DNA of 35,333 bases from an uncultured Bacteroidales bacterium (GTDB lineage Bacteria; Bacteroidota; Bacteroidia; Bacteroidales; Paludibacteraceae), in NCBI GenBank assembly GCA_937911935.1, contig CALDQH010000088.1:1-35333 (forward strand), given 5' to 3'. Positions 6,594 through 15,136 of the stretch are shown in pieces (position 1 is the first letter of the stretch; each line of letters begins with the position of its first letter). A program made the translations under genes and the position numbers. The notes under the pieces were generated by a model, which was not told the origin of the DNA, made no database searches, and saw nothing but the letters and a program-made list of their open reading frames with translations.

Positions 6594-7346
6594 ATGAAAC
6601 ATTTAGGACATTTGTTGGCAAAATACGTGGCGGTGATGGTAGCCAGCGGTACGCACAGCTCGCGTATTAGCCGCAGTGCTAAGCGTATCGCACAGGCGTA
6701 TGGTTACGATTTGCGACTCGATTTGGCATTGCGTAATTTAAGCATCATGCTATGCGACCCTACGGATCCTTCCAATCATTACCACGAACTAATAGCCGTG
6801 CCACCTGCTCCCATCAGCCTATCTAATAATGCCGATTTAAGTCGCCTTAGTTGGGAGGTGCACGATACCAAAATGCCTGTAGAAGTATTCGAGGAAAAAT
6901 TTAATGCCATTGTAACTACCCCTAGATACAAGCATCAAGCGGTGGCATTGATGGCATCGTTGGCAAGTTTTGGCTTGTGCTATTTGTTTAATGGTACAAT
7001 TTGGGCGATGTTGCTAGTGTTTATCTCTACTTACATCAGTTTTAATCTAAAAAGTTACCTTACCCAAAAGCAAGTGAACAACCATTTCATTATTCTATTA
7101 ACAGCACTTACGGCATCGTTAATTGCATCGTGTGGTGCTTTTATTGATGCTGCTACGGCAGAGGTTGCCGTGGCTACCAGTGTGTTGTATTTGGTGCCTG
7201 GAGTTGTATTTATTAGTGGACTAATTGATACGCTCGAGGGCTTTGTTATGATTGGTTTTTCACGTTTGGTAAATGCCGCCATGCATACCATATCGTTGGC
7301 TTTAGGATTGTTGCTTTCTATCACCCTTGTTCATTTTCTTGTGTAA
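6594..7346 (+). CDS. Threonine/serine exporter, ThrE N-terminal component
   Basis: A 250-residue protein matching the first part of ThrE-type exporters (DUF1212). It has the conserved soluble start ASGTHSSRISRSAKRIAQAYG (about 17-37), then about five membrane helices from residue 117 onward. C. glutamicum ThrE is one long chain; here the two domains are encoded by adjacent genes 3 bp apart, which is common in Bacteroidota and Firmicutes. It probably exports threonine, serine or related small molecules by proton antiport, as a complex with the next gene product. It begins 9 bp after the GNAT gene. Confidence 0.87.
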   Translation: MKHLGHLLAKYVAVMVASGTHSSRISRSAKRIAQAYGYDLRLDLALRNLSIMLCDPTDPSNHYHELIAVPPAPISLSNNADLSRLSWEVHDTKMPVEVFEEKFNAIVTTPRYKHQAVALMASLASFGLCYLFNGTIWAMLLVFISTYISFNLKSYLTQKQVNNHFIILLTALTASLIASCGAFIDAATAEVAVATSVLYLVPGVVFISGLIDTLEGFVMIGFSRLVNAAMHTISLALGLLLSITLVHFLV

Positions 7347-7349
7347 AAT

Positions 7350-7856
7350 ATGGATGCTATTGTATTTCAAATATTATCAAAAGCGTTGTTTGCATCGGTA
7401 GTGGCATTGGGATTTGGCCTTATTTCCAACCCTCCACGCAGGGCTATCTGGGCAATCTTGCTGACCGCATTTTTAGGTTACCTGTTGCGTGCTTTTATGA
7501 TGGATGCTTTAGGTTTGACGGTTTTTGCCGCATGTTTTTGTGCCGCTTTGCTAATGGGATGCAGTGGTTTGGTAACAGGTAAATTAACCCATACACCTGC
7601 CACCGTTATCTACATACCTGCTTTATTGCCCATGATTCCAGGTATGTATGCCTATAAGGCTATATTTGCCTACCTTACCTTTATGCAGCATATCGATTTT
7701 GCCGAAAAAGCGGTATATTTAGATCAATTCTTTACCTATTTTTCGTACGCCGTTGGTATTTTAATTTGTTTGGCCTTGGGTAGCATTATCCCGATGTTTA
7801 TATTTACCAAAACAGCCAATTCGTTAACCCGTTCTAAACATTGTGTAAACCAATAA
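7350..7856 (+). CDS. Threonine/serine exporter, ThrE C-terminal component
   Basis: A 168-residue, almost wholly hydrophobic protein with about five membrane helices, matching the ThrE_2 (DUF3815) domain. Recognisable features are the early FGLISNPPRRAIW stretch and the TPATVIYIPALLPMIPG loop. It lies 3 bp after its N-terminal partner and should assemble with it in the inner membrane. It is followed 10 bp later by the DUF2490-like gene, so the run 6009-9506 may be one transcript. Confidence 0.87.
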   Translation: MDAIVFQILSKALFASVVALGFGLISNPPRRAIWAILLTAFLGYLLRAFMMDALGLTVFAACFCAALLMGCSGLVTGKLTHTPATVIYIPALLPMIPGMYAYKAIFAYLTFMQHIDFAEKAVYLDQFFTYFSYAVGILICLALGSIIPMFIFTKTANSLTRSKHCVNQ

Positions 7857-7866
7857 ATCTTGTATA

Positions 7867-8571
7867 ATGAAAAAAATAACGTTACTTTTATTTACCTTAT
7901 GTGTTAGTAGTGTAGGACTATTTGCTGCCGAAGATCAGCATCATCAGGCATCCCCCAAAGCTAGAGGTATAGAAACCGAAAAAACTACCAACATGGGTAG
8001 TGAGGTAGATGTGTATGTAGAGTACGATGTAGTAAAGAATGTAACCCTATTTTTAGGTGAAGAATTTTATTTGAGCAATTTTTTAACCCCAGAAGCTCCG
8101 TTATTTGATGCTTCTTATACCTCGGTAGGGCTTAATTACAAACCACACCCAAGAATTTCGTTACTTGGAGCGTACGAGTTTCAGTACCTTTCTGGCAATG
8201 AGATGCGCCATCGCCTTAAGTTGATGGTTATGCCCAATGTTAAGTTTGGCGATTTTACGTTGTCGTTGCGCGAACGCTTCCAAATGACGTATAGCATGGC
8301 AGACCAATCGTACGATTGGTTATTACGTAGCCGCTTGCGTTTAGATTACGCTATTCCATCTACTCCTTTAGCTACCTATATTTATGCCGAGATGTATAAT
8401 CCTTTGGAAGCTAATCCAGCTTGTTGGTACGATATGATTGGTTACGGCGCTGGTTTAGACTGGATGGTTGACGATAACAACATTTTGGGTATCTTTTACG
8501 AGTTTTCGCACTCTATAGATTCTTATTATCACTTGTTAGGCGTTGCCTATGTTCTTGGATTCTGGAAATAA
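7867..8571 (+). CDS. DUF2490-like outer membrane beta-barrel protein
   Basis: A 234-residue secreted protein. A signal peptide (MKKITLLLFTLCVSSVGLFA) is followed by a chain of alternating amphipathic strands, such as DVYVEYDVVKNVTLFLGEEFYLS, RISLLGAYEFQYL, FTLSLRERFQMTY and SYDWLLRSRLRLDYA. It ends in ...AYVLGFWK with an aromatic near the C-terminus. This is the pattern of DUF2490 family barrels, common in Bacteroidota. Function is not known; a small outer membrane pore or structural barrel is the usual expectation. Spacing of 10 bp from the exporter and 8 bp to the nucleotidase suggests cotranscription. Confidence 0.75.
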   Translation: MKKITLLLFTLCVSSVGLFAAEDQHHQASPKARGIETEKTTNMGSEVDVYVEYDVVKNVTLFLGEEFYLSNFLTPEAPLFDASYTSVGLNYKPHPRISLLGAYEFQYLSGNEMRHRLKLMVMPNVKFGDFTLSLRERFQMTYSMADQSYDWLLRSRLRLDYAIPSTPLATYIYAEMYNPLEANPACWYDMIGYGAGLDWMVDDNNILGIFYEFSHSIDSYYHLLGVAYVLGFWK

Positions 8572-8579
8572 AGTTACAC

Positions 8580-9506
8580 ATGCCTTATCCCATAGAAAAC
8601 AAGTTAGTTATTGCGGTAGCGTCGAGTGCTTTGTTTGATTTAACCGAGTCCGATAAGATTTTTCGCGAAAAAGGCGAAGCCGTGTATCGTGCCTATCAAG
8701 AAGAGCACTTGGATGTTCCTCTTACAAGAGGAGTGGCATTCCCTTTTGTTCGACGTTTGTTATCGCTCAACGAAGCATTCCCCGACGAACAACCCGTTGA
8801 GGTAGTGCTCTTGTCAAAAAACAGTCCCGAAACTGGCGAAAGGGTTTTTCGCAGTATAAAACATTATGGGTTGGATATGTGCAGGGCTTGTTTTACCACG
8901 GGTAAACAAAACTTTCAGTACTTGCCAGCCTTTAATGCAGCGTTGTTTCTTTCTGCCAACGTGGATGATGTTAAATTGGCTTTGCAAGCTGGTTATGCAG
9001 CAGGTAGGGTGTTGCCAACCGAATATGTTGCCGATGATGATGACGATAAACAACTTCGCTTGGCTTTTGACTTTGATGGGGTGTTGGCAAGCGATGAATC
9101 CGAAAAAATCTACAAAACATCGGGCGATATCAATGCCTTTTACAACCACGAAGTGGCACACGCAGGCGAGGCTTTGCAATTAGGACCCGTAGGTGTTTTG
9201 TTGCAAAAAATATCCGCCTTTCAACAATTAGAAAAGCAACGGGCTTTGCAAGATGCCTCTTATCAGCGTATTTTAAAAACCTCCATTGTAACGGCTCGCA
9301 GTGCACCTGCACACGAAAGGGTAGTAGCTTCGCTCAAAGCATGGGGTGTTGAGGTAGATGATGCTTTCTTTTTAGGCGGCATCGAAAAGGCGAGAATCTT
9401 AAATATTTTAAAGCCGCATATTTTCTTTGACGATCAGATGACGCATTTTGAGGGTATCGAAAATGTACCTGCAGTACATATTCCTTTCGGGATAACAAAT
9501 TTATAA
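8580..9506 (+). CDS. Cytosolic 5'-nucleotidase (PF06189 type)
   Basis: A 308-residue HAD-like 5'-nucleotidase. It opens with LVIAVASSALFDLTESDKIF, typical of the family's YjjG-unrelated PF06189 branch. The second half has the nucleophile motif LAFDFDGVLASDESE, a Ser/Thr motif (TSIVTARSAPAHERV) and the acidic motif HIFFDDQ. It would dephosphorylate nucleoside 5'-monophosphates in the cytoplasm; no signal peptide is seen. It lies 8 bp after the DUF2490-like gene and ends the run before the thiamine operon. Purine or pyrimidine preference is unknown. Confidence 0.87.
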   Translation: MPYPIENKLVIAVASSALFDLTESDKIFREKGEAVYRAYQEEHLDVPLTRGVAFPFVRRLLSLNEAFPDEQPVEVVLLSKNSPETGERVFRSIKHYGLDMCRACFTTGKQNFQYLPAFNAALFLSANVDDVKLALQAGYAAGRVLPTEYVADDDDDKQLRLAFDFDGVLASDESEKIYKTSGDINAFYNHEVAHAGEALQLGPVGVLLQKISAFQQLEKQRALQDASYQRILKTSIVTARSAPAHERVVASLKAWGVEVDDAFFLGGIEKARILNILKPHIFFDDQMTHFEGIENVPAVHIPFGITNL

Positions 9507-9609
9507 GGATAATAGCCACCAACTATTTTGGGTAACATTACCGTATATACAACATCTGTATTGGTAGTGTTGCTATTTACAAAGTTAGCAAAAAATACAG
9601 AAAAAAGTG

Positions 9610-9639
9610 TTGTTTTCTACGTTCTTATTTCTATATTTG
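9610..9639 (+). promoter_or_regulatory. Promoter of the thiamine operon (TTG-N19-TATATTTG)
   Basis: TTG at 9610-9612, a 19-bp spacer and TATATTTG at 9632-9639 match the Bacteroidota primary-sigma consensus exactly. The start would be near 9644, giving a leader of about 295 bases that holds extra hairpins, the TPP riboswitch and a terminator. Confidence 0.8.
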
Positions 9640-9739
9640 CACTGAATAATTCAGTGCGACATTTGTCGCGACTCGGCAAAACTTAAGTAAACTTAGTTCT
9701 GCTCTCGCCGCTCCAAATGTTGCAACGTCGAAAATCGAC
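9639..9739 (+). other. Leader segment with several hairpins ahead of the TPP aptamer
   Basis: The 9507-9939 stretch has no gene. Within it, 9639-9657 is an 8-bp inverted repeat (GCACTGAA / TTCAGTGC). 9656-9669 is GCGAC-ATTT-GTCGC. 9676-9701 is an imperfect hairpin with a TAAA loop. 9727-9739 is GTCG/CGAC. These are not part of the TPP aptamer. The function of the segment is unknown. Confidence 0.5.
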
Positions 9740-9744
9740 TAAGA

Positions 9745-9832
9745 AACAAAGGGGTGCCTATTGGTTGTCACCAAAAGGCTGAGATGATACCCTCGAACCT
9801 GATGCAGTTAGTACTGCCGTAGGAATTGTGGA
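9745..9832 (+). ncRNA. TPP riboswitch (THI box)
   Basis: The conserved aptamer parts are in order: AGGGGTGCC at 9750-9758, CTGAGATGATACCC at 9779-9792, GAACCTGATGCAGTTAGTAC at 9795-9814 and GCCGTAGGAATTGT at 9816-9829. ACAA before and TTGT after can close P1. It binds thiamine pyrophosphate and lowers expression of the thi operon. A terminator hairpin with a T run lies directly downstream. Confidence 0.96.
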
Positions 9833-9842
9833 TAGTAAGTAG

Positions 9843-9877
9843 ATGTGCGTATCCATATTTGGTGCGCATTTTTTTTT
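9843..9877 (+). terminator. Riboswitch-controlled terminator
   Basis: ATGTGC at 9843-9848 can pair with GCGCAT at 9864-9869 (one G-U), followed by a run of nine T. TATCC in the loop (9850-9854) can pair with GGATA at 9830-9834, next to P1, offering an alternative antiterminator fold. This suggests transcription attenuation by TPP. Confidence 0.7.
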
Positions 9878-9939
9878 ACCCTATTAGGCCGACACCGCTT
9901 TGTTTTCAAGGAGTTTACCCACAAAATCCAAACAAAGCA

Positions 9940-10137
9940 ATGGAAATTTTATTCAATCAACAACCGCTACAGGTTTCGGCTACCAATCTTTTAGCACTTT
10001 CATCAGAACTTCAACTGCCTACATCGGGCATTGCCGTGGCAGTAAACAATCGCCTTGTTCCTCGCACACAGTGGCAGGATTTTCTGCTTCAGGACGGCAT
10101 GTCTATTTTAGTCATTAAAGCTGTTTGCGGAGGATAG
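9940..10137 (+). CDS. thiS: Sulfur carrier protein ThiS
   Basis: A 65-residue ubiquitin-like protein ending in the diagnostic Gly-Gly (KAVCGG). The C-terminal glycine is adenylated by ThiF and converted to a thiocarboxylate, the sulfur donor for the thiazole ring made by ThiG. The start ATG at 9940 gives the family's usual 65-70 residues; the frame extends upstream through the riboswitch leader, but that part is not protein-like. It is the first gene of the TPP-controlled operon. Confidence 0.95.
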   Translation: MEILFNQQPLQVSATNLLALSSELQLPTSGIAVAVNNRLVPRTQWQDFLLQDGMSILVIKAVCGG

Positions 10138-10145
10138 GGGGGAGT

Positions 10146-10772
10146 ATGGTTCAGTTTATATCGCACTACACCGAAAAATACTCGTACTTGGATTCCATAC
10201 AATTGGCATTAGAGGGTGGTTGCCGATGGATTCAACTGCGCATGAAAGATGCCTCCGACCAAGAACTCTTAGATACGGCTAAACAAGCATTCGATCTCTG
10301 TCAAAAATACGGAGCAACATTTATCATAGACGATAATGTGCTTGTTGCTAAGCAGGTAGGTGCACATGGAGTACATTTGGGTAAAAACGATATGCCTATC
10401 CATGAGGCACGTAAAATATTGGGTCCCGAAGCCATAATTGGTGGAACTGCCAATACGTTTTCTGATATCTGTGCTCACGTAGCAGCAGGTGCCAACTACA
10501 TTGGCTGTGGTCCTTTTCGTTTTACATCGACCAAGAAAAACTTAAGCCCCATTTTAGGGTTAGAAGGCTACCATAACCTTATATCCGAGTGCCAAAAATC
10601 AAACTTCGCTTTGCCCATAGTGGCCATAGGTGGCATTACCGCAGACGACATTCCTTCTATTATGCAAACAGGCGTATCGGGCATTGCCATTAGCTCGGAA
10701 GTTTTGCGTGCCAACAATCCAGTAGAAAAAATGCAACAAATAATTAAACAAGTTACGACATGGAAACATTAA
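10146..10772 (+). CDS. thiE: Thiamine-phosphate synthase ThiE
   Basis: A 208-residue TIM-barrel enzyme joining hydroxymethylpyrimidine pyrophosphate and thiazole phosphate into thiamine phosphate. Typical stretches are WIQLRMKDASDQELL, FIIDDNVLVAKQVGAHGVHLG, GGTANTFSD, ANYIGCGPFRFTSTKK and AIGGITADDIPSIMQTG. ATG at 10146 is preceded by a purine-rich AGGGGGGAG site; an in-frame TTG at 10125 inside thiS is less likely. Its end overlaps the start of thiG by 13 bases, so the two are translationally coupled. Confidence 0.94.
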   Translation: MVQFISHYTEKYSYLDSIQLALEGGCRWIQLRMKDASDQELLDTAKQAFDLCQKYGATFIIDDNVLVAKQVGAHGVHLGKNDMPIHEARKILGPEAIIGGTANTFSDICAHVAAGANYIGCGPFRFTSTKKNLSPILGLEGYHNLISECQKSNFALPIVAIGGITADDIPSIMQTGVSGIAISSEVLRANNPVEKMQQIIKQVTTWKH

Positions 10773-11533
10773 AAATTGCAGACCGCACGTTTTCGTCGCG
10801 TCTATTTGTAGGAACAGGAAAATTTTCTTCCTATGGTTTGATGAAAGAAGCCATAGAAGCATCAGAATCCGAAATGGTAACACTTGCCATGAAACGCATC
10901 CAATTGGATAACCCTAACGACGAGATGTTAACCAATATTCTTGCGCCAACCATTCAATTATTGCCCAATACTTCGGGTGTGCGCAATGCCGAAGAGGCCA
11001 TTTTTGCTGCTCAATTAGCCCGCGAAGCATTTGGAACCAATTGGCTGAAATTGGAAATTCACCCAGATCCACGTTATCTATTGCCAGACTCTATCGAAAC
11101 ACTTAAAGCCACAGAAGAACTTGTTAAAATGGGATTTGTGGTTCTTCCTTATTGTGCCGCAGACCCTACTCTTTGCAAACACCTACAAGAAGCAGGAGCC
11201 GCTGCTGTAATGCCTTTGGGATCGCCTATTGGCACCAACCAAGGTCTTTTAACCCGCGATTTTTTGCAAATTATCATAGAACAAGCCACCGTTCCCGTAG
11301 TGGTGGATGCTGGCATTGGTGCTCCTAGTCATGCCGCCGAAGCCATGGAAATGGGAGCAGATGCTTGCCTTGTAAACACCGCCATTGCGGTAGCAGGAAA
11401 CCCAGTAGAAATGGCCATCGCCTTTAAAGAAGCCGTAATGGCAGGACGCAGAGCCTACGAAGCAGGACTTGGTGCCGTAGGATTCAATATGCAAGCCCAA
11501 GCCTCATCACCTTTAACCTCATTTTTACAATAA
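10760..11533 (+). CDS. thiG: Thiazole synthase ThiG
   Basis: A 257-residue TIM barrel that builds thiazole phosphate from deoxyxylulose phosphate, ThiS-thiocarboxylate and the dehydroglycine made by ThiH. Clear family stretches are RLFVGTGKFSSYGLMKEAIEASE, LPNTSGVRNAEEA, NWLKLEIHPDPRYLLPD (with the Schiff-base lysine in LKLE), MPLGSPIGTNQGL and VDAGIGAPSHAAEAMEMGADACLVNTAIA. It overlaps thiE by 13 bases and is followed by thiC 4 bp later. Confidence 0.97.
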   Translation: METLKIADRTFSSRLFVGTGKFSSYGLMKEAIEASESEMVTLAMKRIQLDNPNDEMLTNILAPTIQLLPNTSGVRNAEEAIFAAQLAREAFGTNWLKLEIHPDPRYLLPDSIETLKATEELVKMGFVVLPYCAADPTLCKHLQEAGAAAVMPLGSPIGTNQGLLTRDFLQIIIEQATVPVVVDAGIGAPSHAAEAMEMGADACLVNTAIAVAGNPVEMAIAFKEAVMAGRRAYEAGLGAVGFNMQAQASSPLTSFLQ

Positions 11534-11537
11534 AACC

Positions 11538-13133
11538 ATGAAAAATACCGAAAAACACGAATACGCCCAAAGAGAAAAAGTGTATCTAAAAGGCAATCTT
11601 TATCCAGATATCCATGTAGGCATGCAATGTGTTCACTTAACGCCTACTGTAACCCTAAAACATGAAGAACGCATCGTTACCGAAAACCAGCCAGTCTATA
11701 TTTACGATACGGGTGGTCCTTTTACAGACCCCTCTATGTCAGTTGATTATACAAAAGGTATAACCAAAATCCGTGAGCCATGGATTCAGCGTCGTGCAGG
11801 GCAGGAACCCGTTAAAACCCAATTAGCGTACGCAAAAGCAGGCATCATCACCGAAGAAATGGAATACGTAGCCATTCGCGAAAACATGAACATCGACAAA
11901 TTAGGCATTAAAACGCATATCACCCCCGAATTTGTGCGCAGCGAAATAGCAGCAGGACGTGCCGTGCTACCTGCCAATATAAATCACCCAGAGGCAGAGC
12001 CGATGATTATCGGCAGAAATTTCCTTGTAAAAATAAACACAAACATTGGCAACTCTGCCACCTCGTCGAGCCTCGAAGAAGAAGTCGAAAAGGCTGTTTG
12101 GAGTTGCAAATGGGGCGGAGATACCCTGATGGACCTTTCTACAGGCGAAAACATTCACCAAACACGCGAGTGGATTTTGCGCAATAGTCCTGTTCCCGTG
12201 GGCACTGTTCCTATCTACCAGGCATTAGAAAAAGTAAATGGCGATGTAGCTGCGCTAACGTGGGATATTTACAAAGAGACCCTCATCGAGCAATGCGAAC
12301 AAGGGGTCGATTATTTTACCATTCACGCAGGTATTTTGCTCGAAAATGTGCATCTTGCCGATAAACGCCTATGTGGCATCGTTAGCCGTGGTGGTAGCAT
12401 TATGAGCAAATGGTGTTTGATACACAATCAGGAAAACTTTCTTTACACCCATTTTGATGAAATTTGTGAGATTTTAGCCCGCTACGATGTGGCTGTTTCT
12501 TTGGGCGATGGTCTGCGTCCTGGATCAATTGCCGATGCCAACGACGAAGCCCAATTTGCAGAGTTAGACACCCTTGGTATCTTGGTTAAGAAGGCTTGGG
12601 AACACAATGTTCAAGCCTTTGTAGAAGGTCCAGGACATGTACCCATGCATAAGATTGCCGAAAACATGCAACGTCAACTCACCAAATGCCACGAAGCACC
12701 CTTTTACACCTTAGGGCCTTTGGTTACCGATATTGCCCCTGCCTACGACCACATCACTTCTGCCATTGGTGCAGCCATGATAGGGTGGATGGGCACCGCC
12801 ATGCTTTGTTATGTAACACCCAAAGAGCACCTGGGTTTGCCCAATCGAGAAGATGTTAGACAAGGCATTATGGCATATAAAATAGCGGCGCATGCTGCTG
12901 ATATAGCCAAAGGGCATCCTGCTGCTACGGTACGCGACAATGCACTGAGCAAAGCACGTTTTGAATTTCGTTGGCGCGACCAATTCCATTTGTCGTTAGA
13001 CCCAGAACGTGCCTTGGAATACTTTAAAGAGGGTAAACACACCGATAGCGAATATTGTACCATGTGTGGACCTCATTTCTGTGCGCTACGTCTATCGCAC
13101 GATTTAAGAAATCATCCATCTACCAAAGAATAA
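11538..13133 (+). CDS. thiC: Phosphomethylpyrimidine synthase ThiC
   Basis: A 531-residue radical-SAM enzyme converting aminoimidazole ribotide to hydroxymethylpyrimidine phosphate. The C-terminal iron-sulfur motif C-x2-C-x4-C is seen as YCTMCGPHFCALRL. Other hallmarks are YDTGGPFTDP, MDLSTGENIHQTREWILRNSPVPVGTVP, FTIHAGI, SRGGSIMSKWCL, DGLRPGSIADANDEAQ and VEGPGHVPMHKI. It is at the short end of the family, lacking much of the N-terminal extension of proteobacterial forms. It lies 4 bp after thiG and 2 bp before thiH. Confidence 0.97.
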   Translation: MKNTEKHEYAQREKVYLKGNLYPDIHVGMQCVHLTPTVTLKHEERIVTENQPVYIYDTGGPFTDPSMSVDYTKGITKIREPWIQRRAGQEPVKTQLAYAKAGIITEEMEYVAIRENMNIDKLGIKTHITPEFVRSEIAAGRAVLPANINHPEAEPMIIGRNFLVKINTNIGNSATSSSLEEEVEKAVWSCKWGGDTLMDLSTGENIHQTREWILRNSPVPVGTVPIYQALEKVNGDVAALTWDIYKETLIEQCEQGVDYFTIHAGILLENVHLADKRLCGIVSRGGSIMSKWCLIHNQENFLYTHFDEICEILARYDVAVSLGDGLRPGSIADANDEAQFAELDTLGILVKKAWEHNVQAFVEGPGHVPMHKIAENMQRQLTKCHEAPFYTLGPLVTDIAPAYDHITSAIGAAMIGWMGTAMLCYVTPKEHLGLPNREDVRQGIMAYKIAAHAADIAKGHPAATVRDNALSKARFEFRWRDQFHLSLDPERALEYFKEGKHTDSEYCTMCGPHFCALRLSHDLRNHPSTKE

Positions 13134-13135
13134 TT

Positions 13136-14302
13136 ATGTTTTACGATACCTTACAAGAAATTAGTTGGGAAGAGACTACACGCCGCATCGCCTCTAAAAC
13201 AGAGGCTGATGTGCGCAGGGCATTGGCAAAAAAGATGTGCAATGTAGATGACTTTATGGCACTTATTTCGCCTGCAGCTGCCCCCTTTTTAGAACAAATG
13301 GCAGCTTTAAGCAAGCACTACACACAAGAGCGTTTTGGCAAAACCATTTCGCTTTTTATTCCTCTTTATTTAACCAACTCTTGCACCAATAGTTGCGTCT
13401 ATTGTGGTTTTCATATTGCTAACCCAATGGCTCGCACCATTCTTACCCCAGAGCAAATGGAGGATGAGTTTAAAGCCATCAAGGCGATGGGACCGTTTGA
13501 AAGTTTGCTGATGGTTACGGGCGAAAATCCAGCCAAGGCTGGAGTTGCTTATTTAAGCGAGGCATTGCGTCGTGCTAAACCCTATTTTGCAGATCTAAAA
13601 ATAGAGGTAATGCCACTAAAAGCCGAAGAATATGCTCAGTTGGTTCAATGCGGACTAAATGGCGTGATTTGTTTTCAAGAGACTTATAATCAGAGTCGTT
13701 ATAACGTTTACCATCCTCGTGGTATGAAATCTAAATTTGATTGGCGCGTAAATGCTCCCGATAGAATGGGGCAGGCTGGCGTGCATTCCATTGGCATGGG
13801 TGTGCTCATTGGCTTGGAAGATTGGCGCACCGATGTAACCATGCTTGCCTATCACTTACGTTACTTGCAAAAACATTATTGGCGTACCCGATACAGTGTA
13901 AACTTTCCACGCATGCGACCCGCCGAAAACGGTGGTTTTCAGCCCAATGTAATTATGAGCGATGCCGAATTGGCACAGCTTACCTTTGCGATGCGTATTT
14001 TTGATCATACGGTAGATATTTCTTATTCTACGCGCGAGTTTCCAGATTTTAGGGATAATATGGCTACGCTGGGTGTTACGACCATGAGTGCAGGCAGCAA
14101 AACTGATCCAGGAGGCTATTTTACCTATCCACAAGCTTTAGAACAGTTTCAGGTAAGCGATGAGCGTACGCCTTTTGAGGTACACCAACGCCTGCAAGAA
14201 TTAGGCCTCGAACCCGTTTGGAAAGACTGGGATGCTATTTTTGACGGAGTCAAAATTCACCGATTAGTCGATTCGTCGATTCATCGTGAGCGCAGCGAAT
14301 AA
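13136..14302 (+). CDS. thiH: 2-iminoacetate synthase ThiH
   Basis: A 388-residue radical-SAM tyrosine lyase supplying dehydroglycine for the thiazole ring; this is the anaerobic route, in place of the oxygen-dependent glycine oxidase ThiO. The cluster motif C-x3-C-x2-C appears as NSCTNSCVYCGF. VTGENPAKAG, GLEDWRTDVT and SVNFPRMRPA are typical ThiH stretches. I chose ATG at 13136, 2 bp after the thiC stop, over an upstream in-frame ATG inside thiC. Use of ThiH rather than ThiO agrees with an anaerobe. Confidence 0.96.
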   Translation: MFYDTLQEISWEETTRRIASKTEADVRRALAKKMCNVDDFMALISPAAAPFLEQMAALSKHYTQERFGKTISLFIPLYLTNSCTNSCVYCGFHIANPMARTILTPEQMEDEFKAIKAMGPFESLLMVTGENPAKAGVAYLSEALRRAKPYFADLKIEVMPLKAEEYAQLVQCGLNGVICFQETYNQSRYNVYHPRGMKSKFDWRVNAPDRMGQAGVHSIGMGVLIGLEDWRTDVTMLAYHLRYLQKHYWRTRYSVNFPRMRPAENGGFQPNVIMSDAELAQLTFAMRIFDHTVDISYSTREFPDFRDNMATLGVTTMSAGSKTDPGGYFTYPQALEQFQVSDERTPFEVHQRLQELGLEPVWKDWDAIFDGVKIHRLVDSSIHRERSE

Positions 14303-14313
14303 CTAAATAAAAC

Positions 14314-14991
14314 ATGAAACAATACAAACGACAAATCGCCTTGCCCCAAATTGGCGAGCAAGGACAACAAAAAATACAAAACGCCAGCGTGCTCATTGTA
14401 GGCGTGGGCGGATTGGGTTCGCCCGTGGCGCTATACTTGGCAGCAGCAGGGGTGGGTACGCTTCATTTAGTAGATGCCGATGTAGTTATCCTATCAAATT
14501 TAGGTAGGCAAATTCTGTACAATACAACCCACCTTGGTAAACCCAAGGCAACTGTTGCCAAACAAGTACTACAAGACCTTAATCCCGAAGTTCAGGTCGT
14601 TCCGCACAATGTATTTTTAGATCAAGAAAATGCTTTGTCGCTTGTAGAAAAGGCAGACGTAGTAGTAGATTGCTGTGACAATTTTTCCACCCGATATTTG
14701 CTACACGATGTATGCAAGCAAACAGGTAAACCCCTTGTTTATGGAGCTATAGAAGGTTTTGAAGGATTGCTTACCGTTTTTACTACAGAGAGTTCTTTTA
14801 CACTTCAACAACTTTTTGATAGCGCCACACAGACTCCGTCTAAAGCGGTTATGGGGGTTACTCCTGGTGTTTTAGGCAGTCTGCAAGCCAACGAAGTGCT
14901 AAAAATTATCGCTAATTATGGACAGGTGCTTTTTAATAAACTGCTTACAGTTAATTTGTTAACGAATCAGTTTCATCTTATCGACTTGTAA
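14314..14991 (+). CDS. thiF: ThiS adenylyltransferase ThiF
   Basis: A 225-residue E1-like enzyme that adenylates the ThiS C-terminus. The nucleotide site is VLIVGVGGLGSPVALYLAAAGVG, followed by LVDADVVILSNLGRQILY, with the arginine/asparagine set of the ThiF/MoeB family, and DVVVDCCDNFSTRYLLHDVC. The short length and lack of the C-terminal CxxC zinc pairs and rhodanese domain fit ThiF of the HesA/MoeB/ThiF superfamily rather than MoeB. Its position last in the thi operon supports the assignment. No terminator follows until the hairpin at 15103. Confidence 0.92.
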   Translation: MKQYKRQIALPQIGEQGQQKIQNASVLIVGVGGLGSPVALYLAAAGVGTLHLVDADVVILSNLGRQILYNTTHLGKPKATVAKQVLQDLNPEVQVVPHNVFLDQENALSLVEKADVVVDCCDNFSTRYLLHDVCKQTGKPLVYGAIEGFEGLLTVFTTESSFTLQQLFDSATQTPSKAVMGVTPGVLGSLQANEVLKIIANYGQVLFNKLLTVNLLTNQFHLIDL

Positions 14992-15102
14992 AATTTATCG
15001 TTAGAAAAAACATCCCACCTTGGCACTCAGTTACTTGCTTGGCTGCATGCAGTTTGGGCGAAAACTCAAAAGAACATAAAGAAAGGCAGTAAGATGACAA
15101 AG

Positions 15103-15136
15103 AAAAAGTGCGGTTTATTCAAACCGCACTTTTTTT
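15103..15136. terminator. Bidirectional terminator between thiF and the patatin gene
   Basis: A 14-bp perfect stem (15103-15116 with 15121-15134) and ATTC loop, flanked by A and T runs, so it can end transcription from both sides. Its right arm encodes the last codons of the patatin-like protein on the minus strand. Confidence 0.88.

Noticed and set aside
9639..9669. Invertible (phase-variable) promoter flanked by inverted repeats at thi
   Set aside because: The inverted repeats are adjacent hairpins downstream of the -7 element rather than arms flanking the promoter, and no recombinase gene is near.
10125..10145. Upstream TTG start for thiE
   Set aside because: It lies inside thiS; ATG at 10146 has a good purine-rich site and gives the expected N-terminus.
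15025..15043. Another sigma-54 site (TTGGCACT...TTGC)
   Set aside because: Spacing between the two boxes is 7 instead of 4 and no gene starts downstream on that strand.
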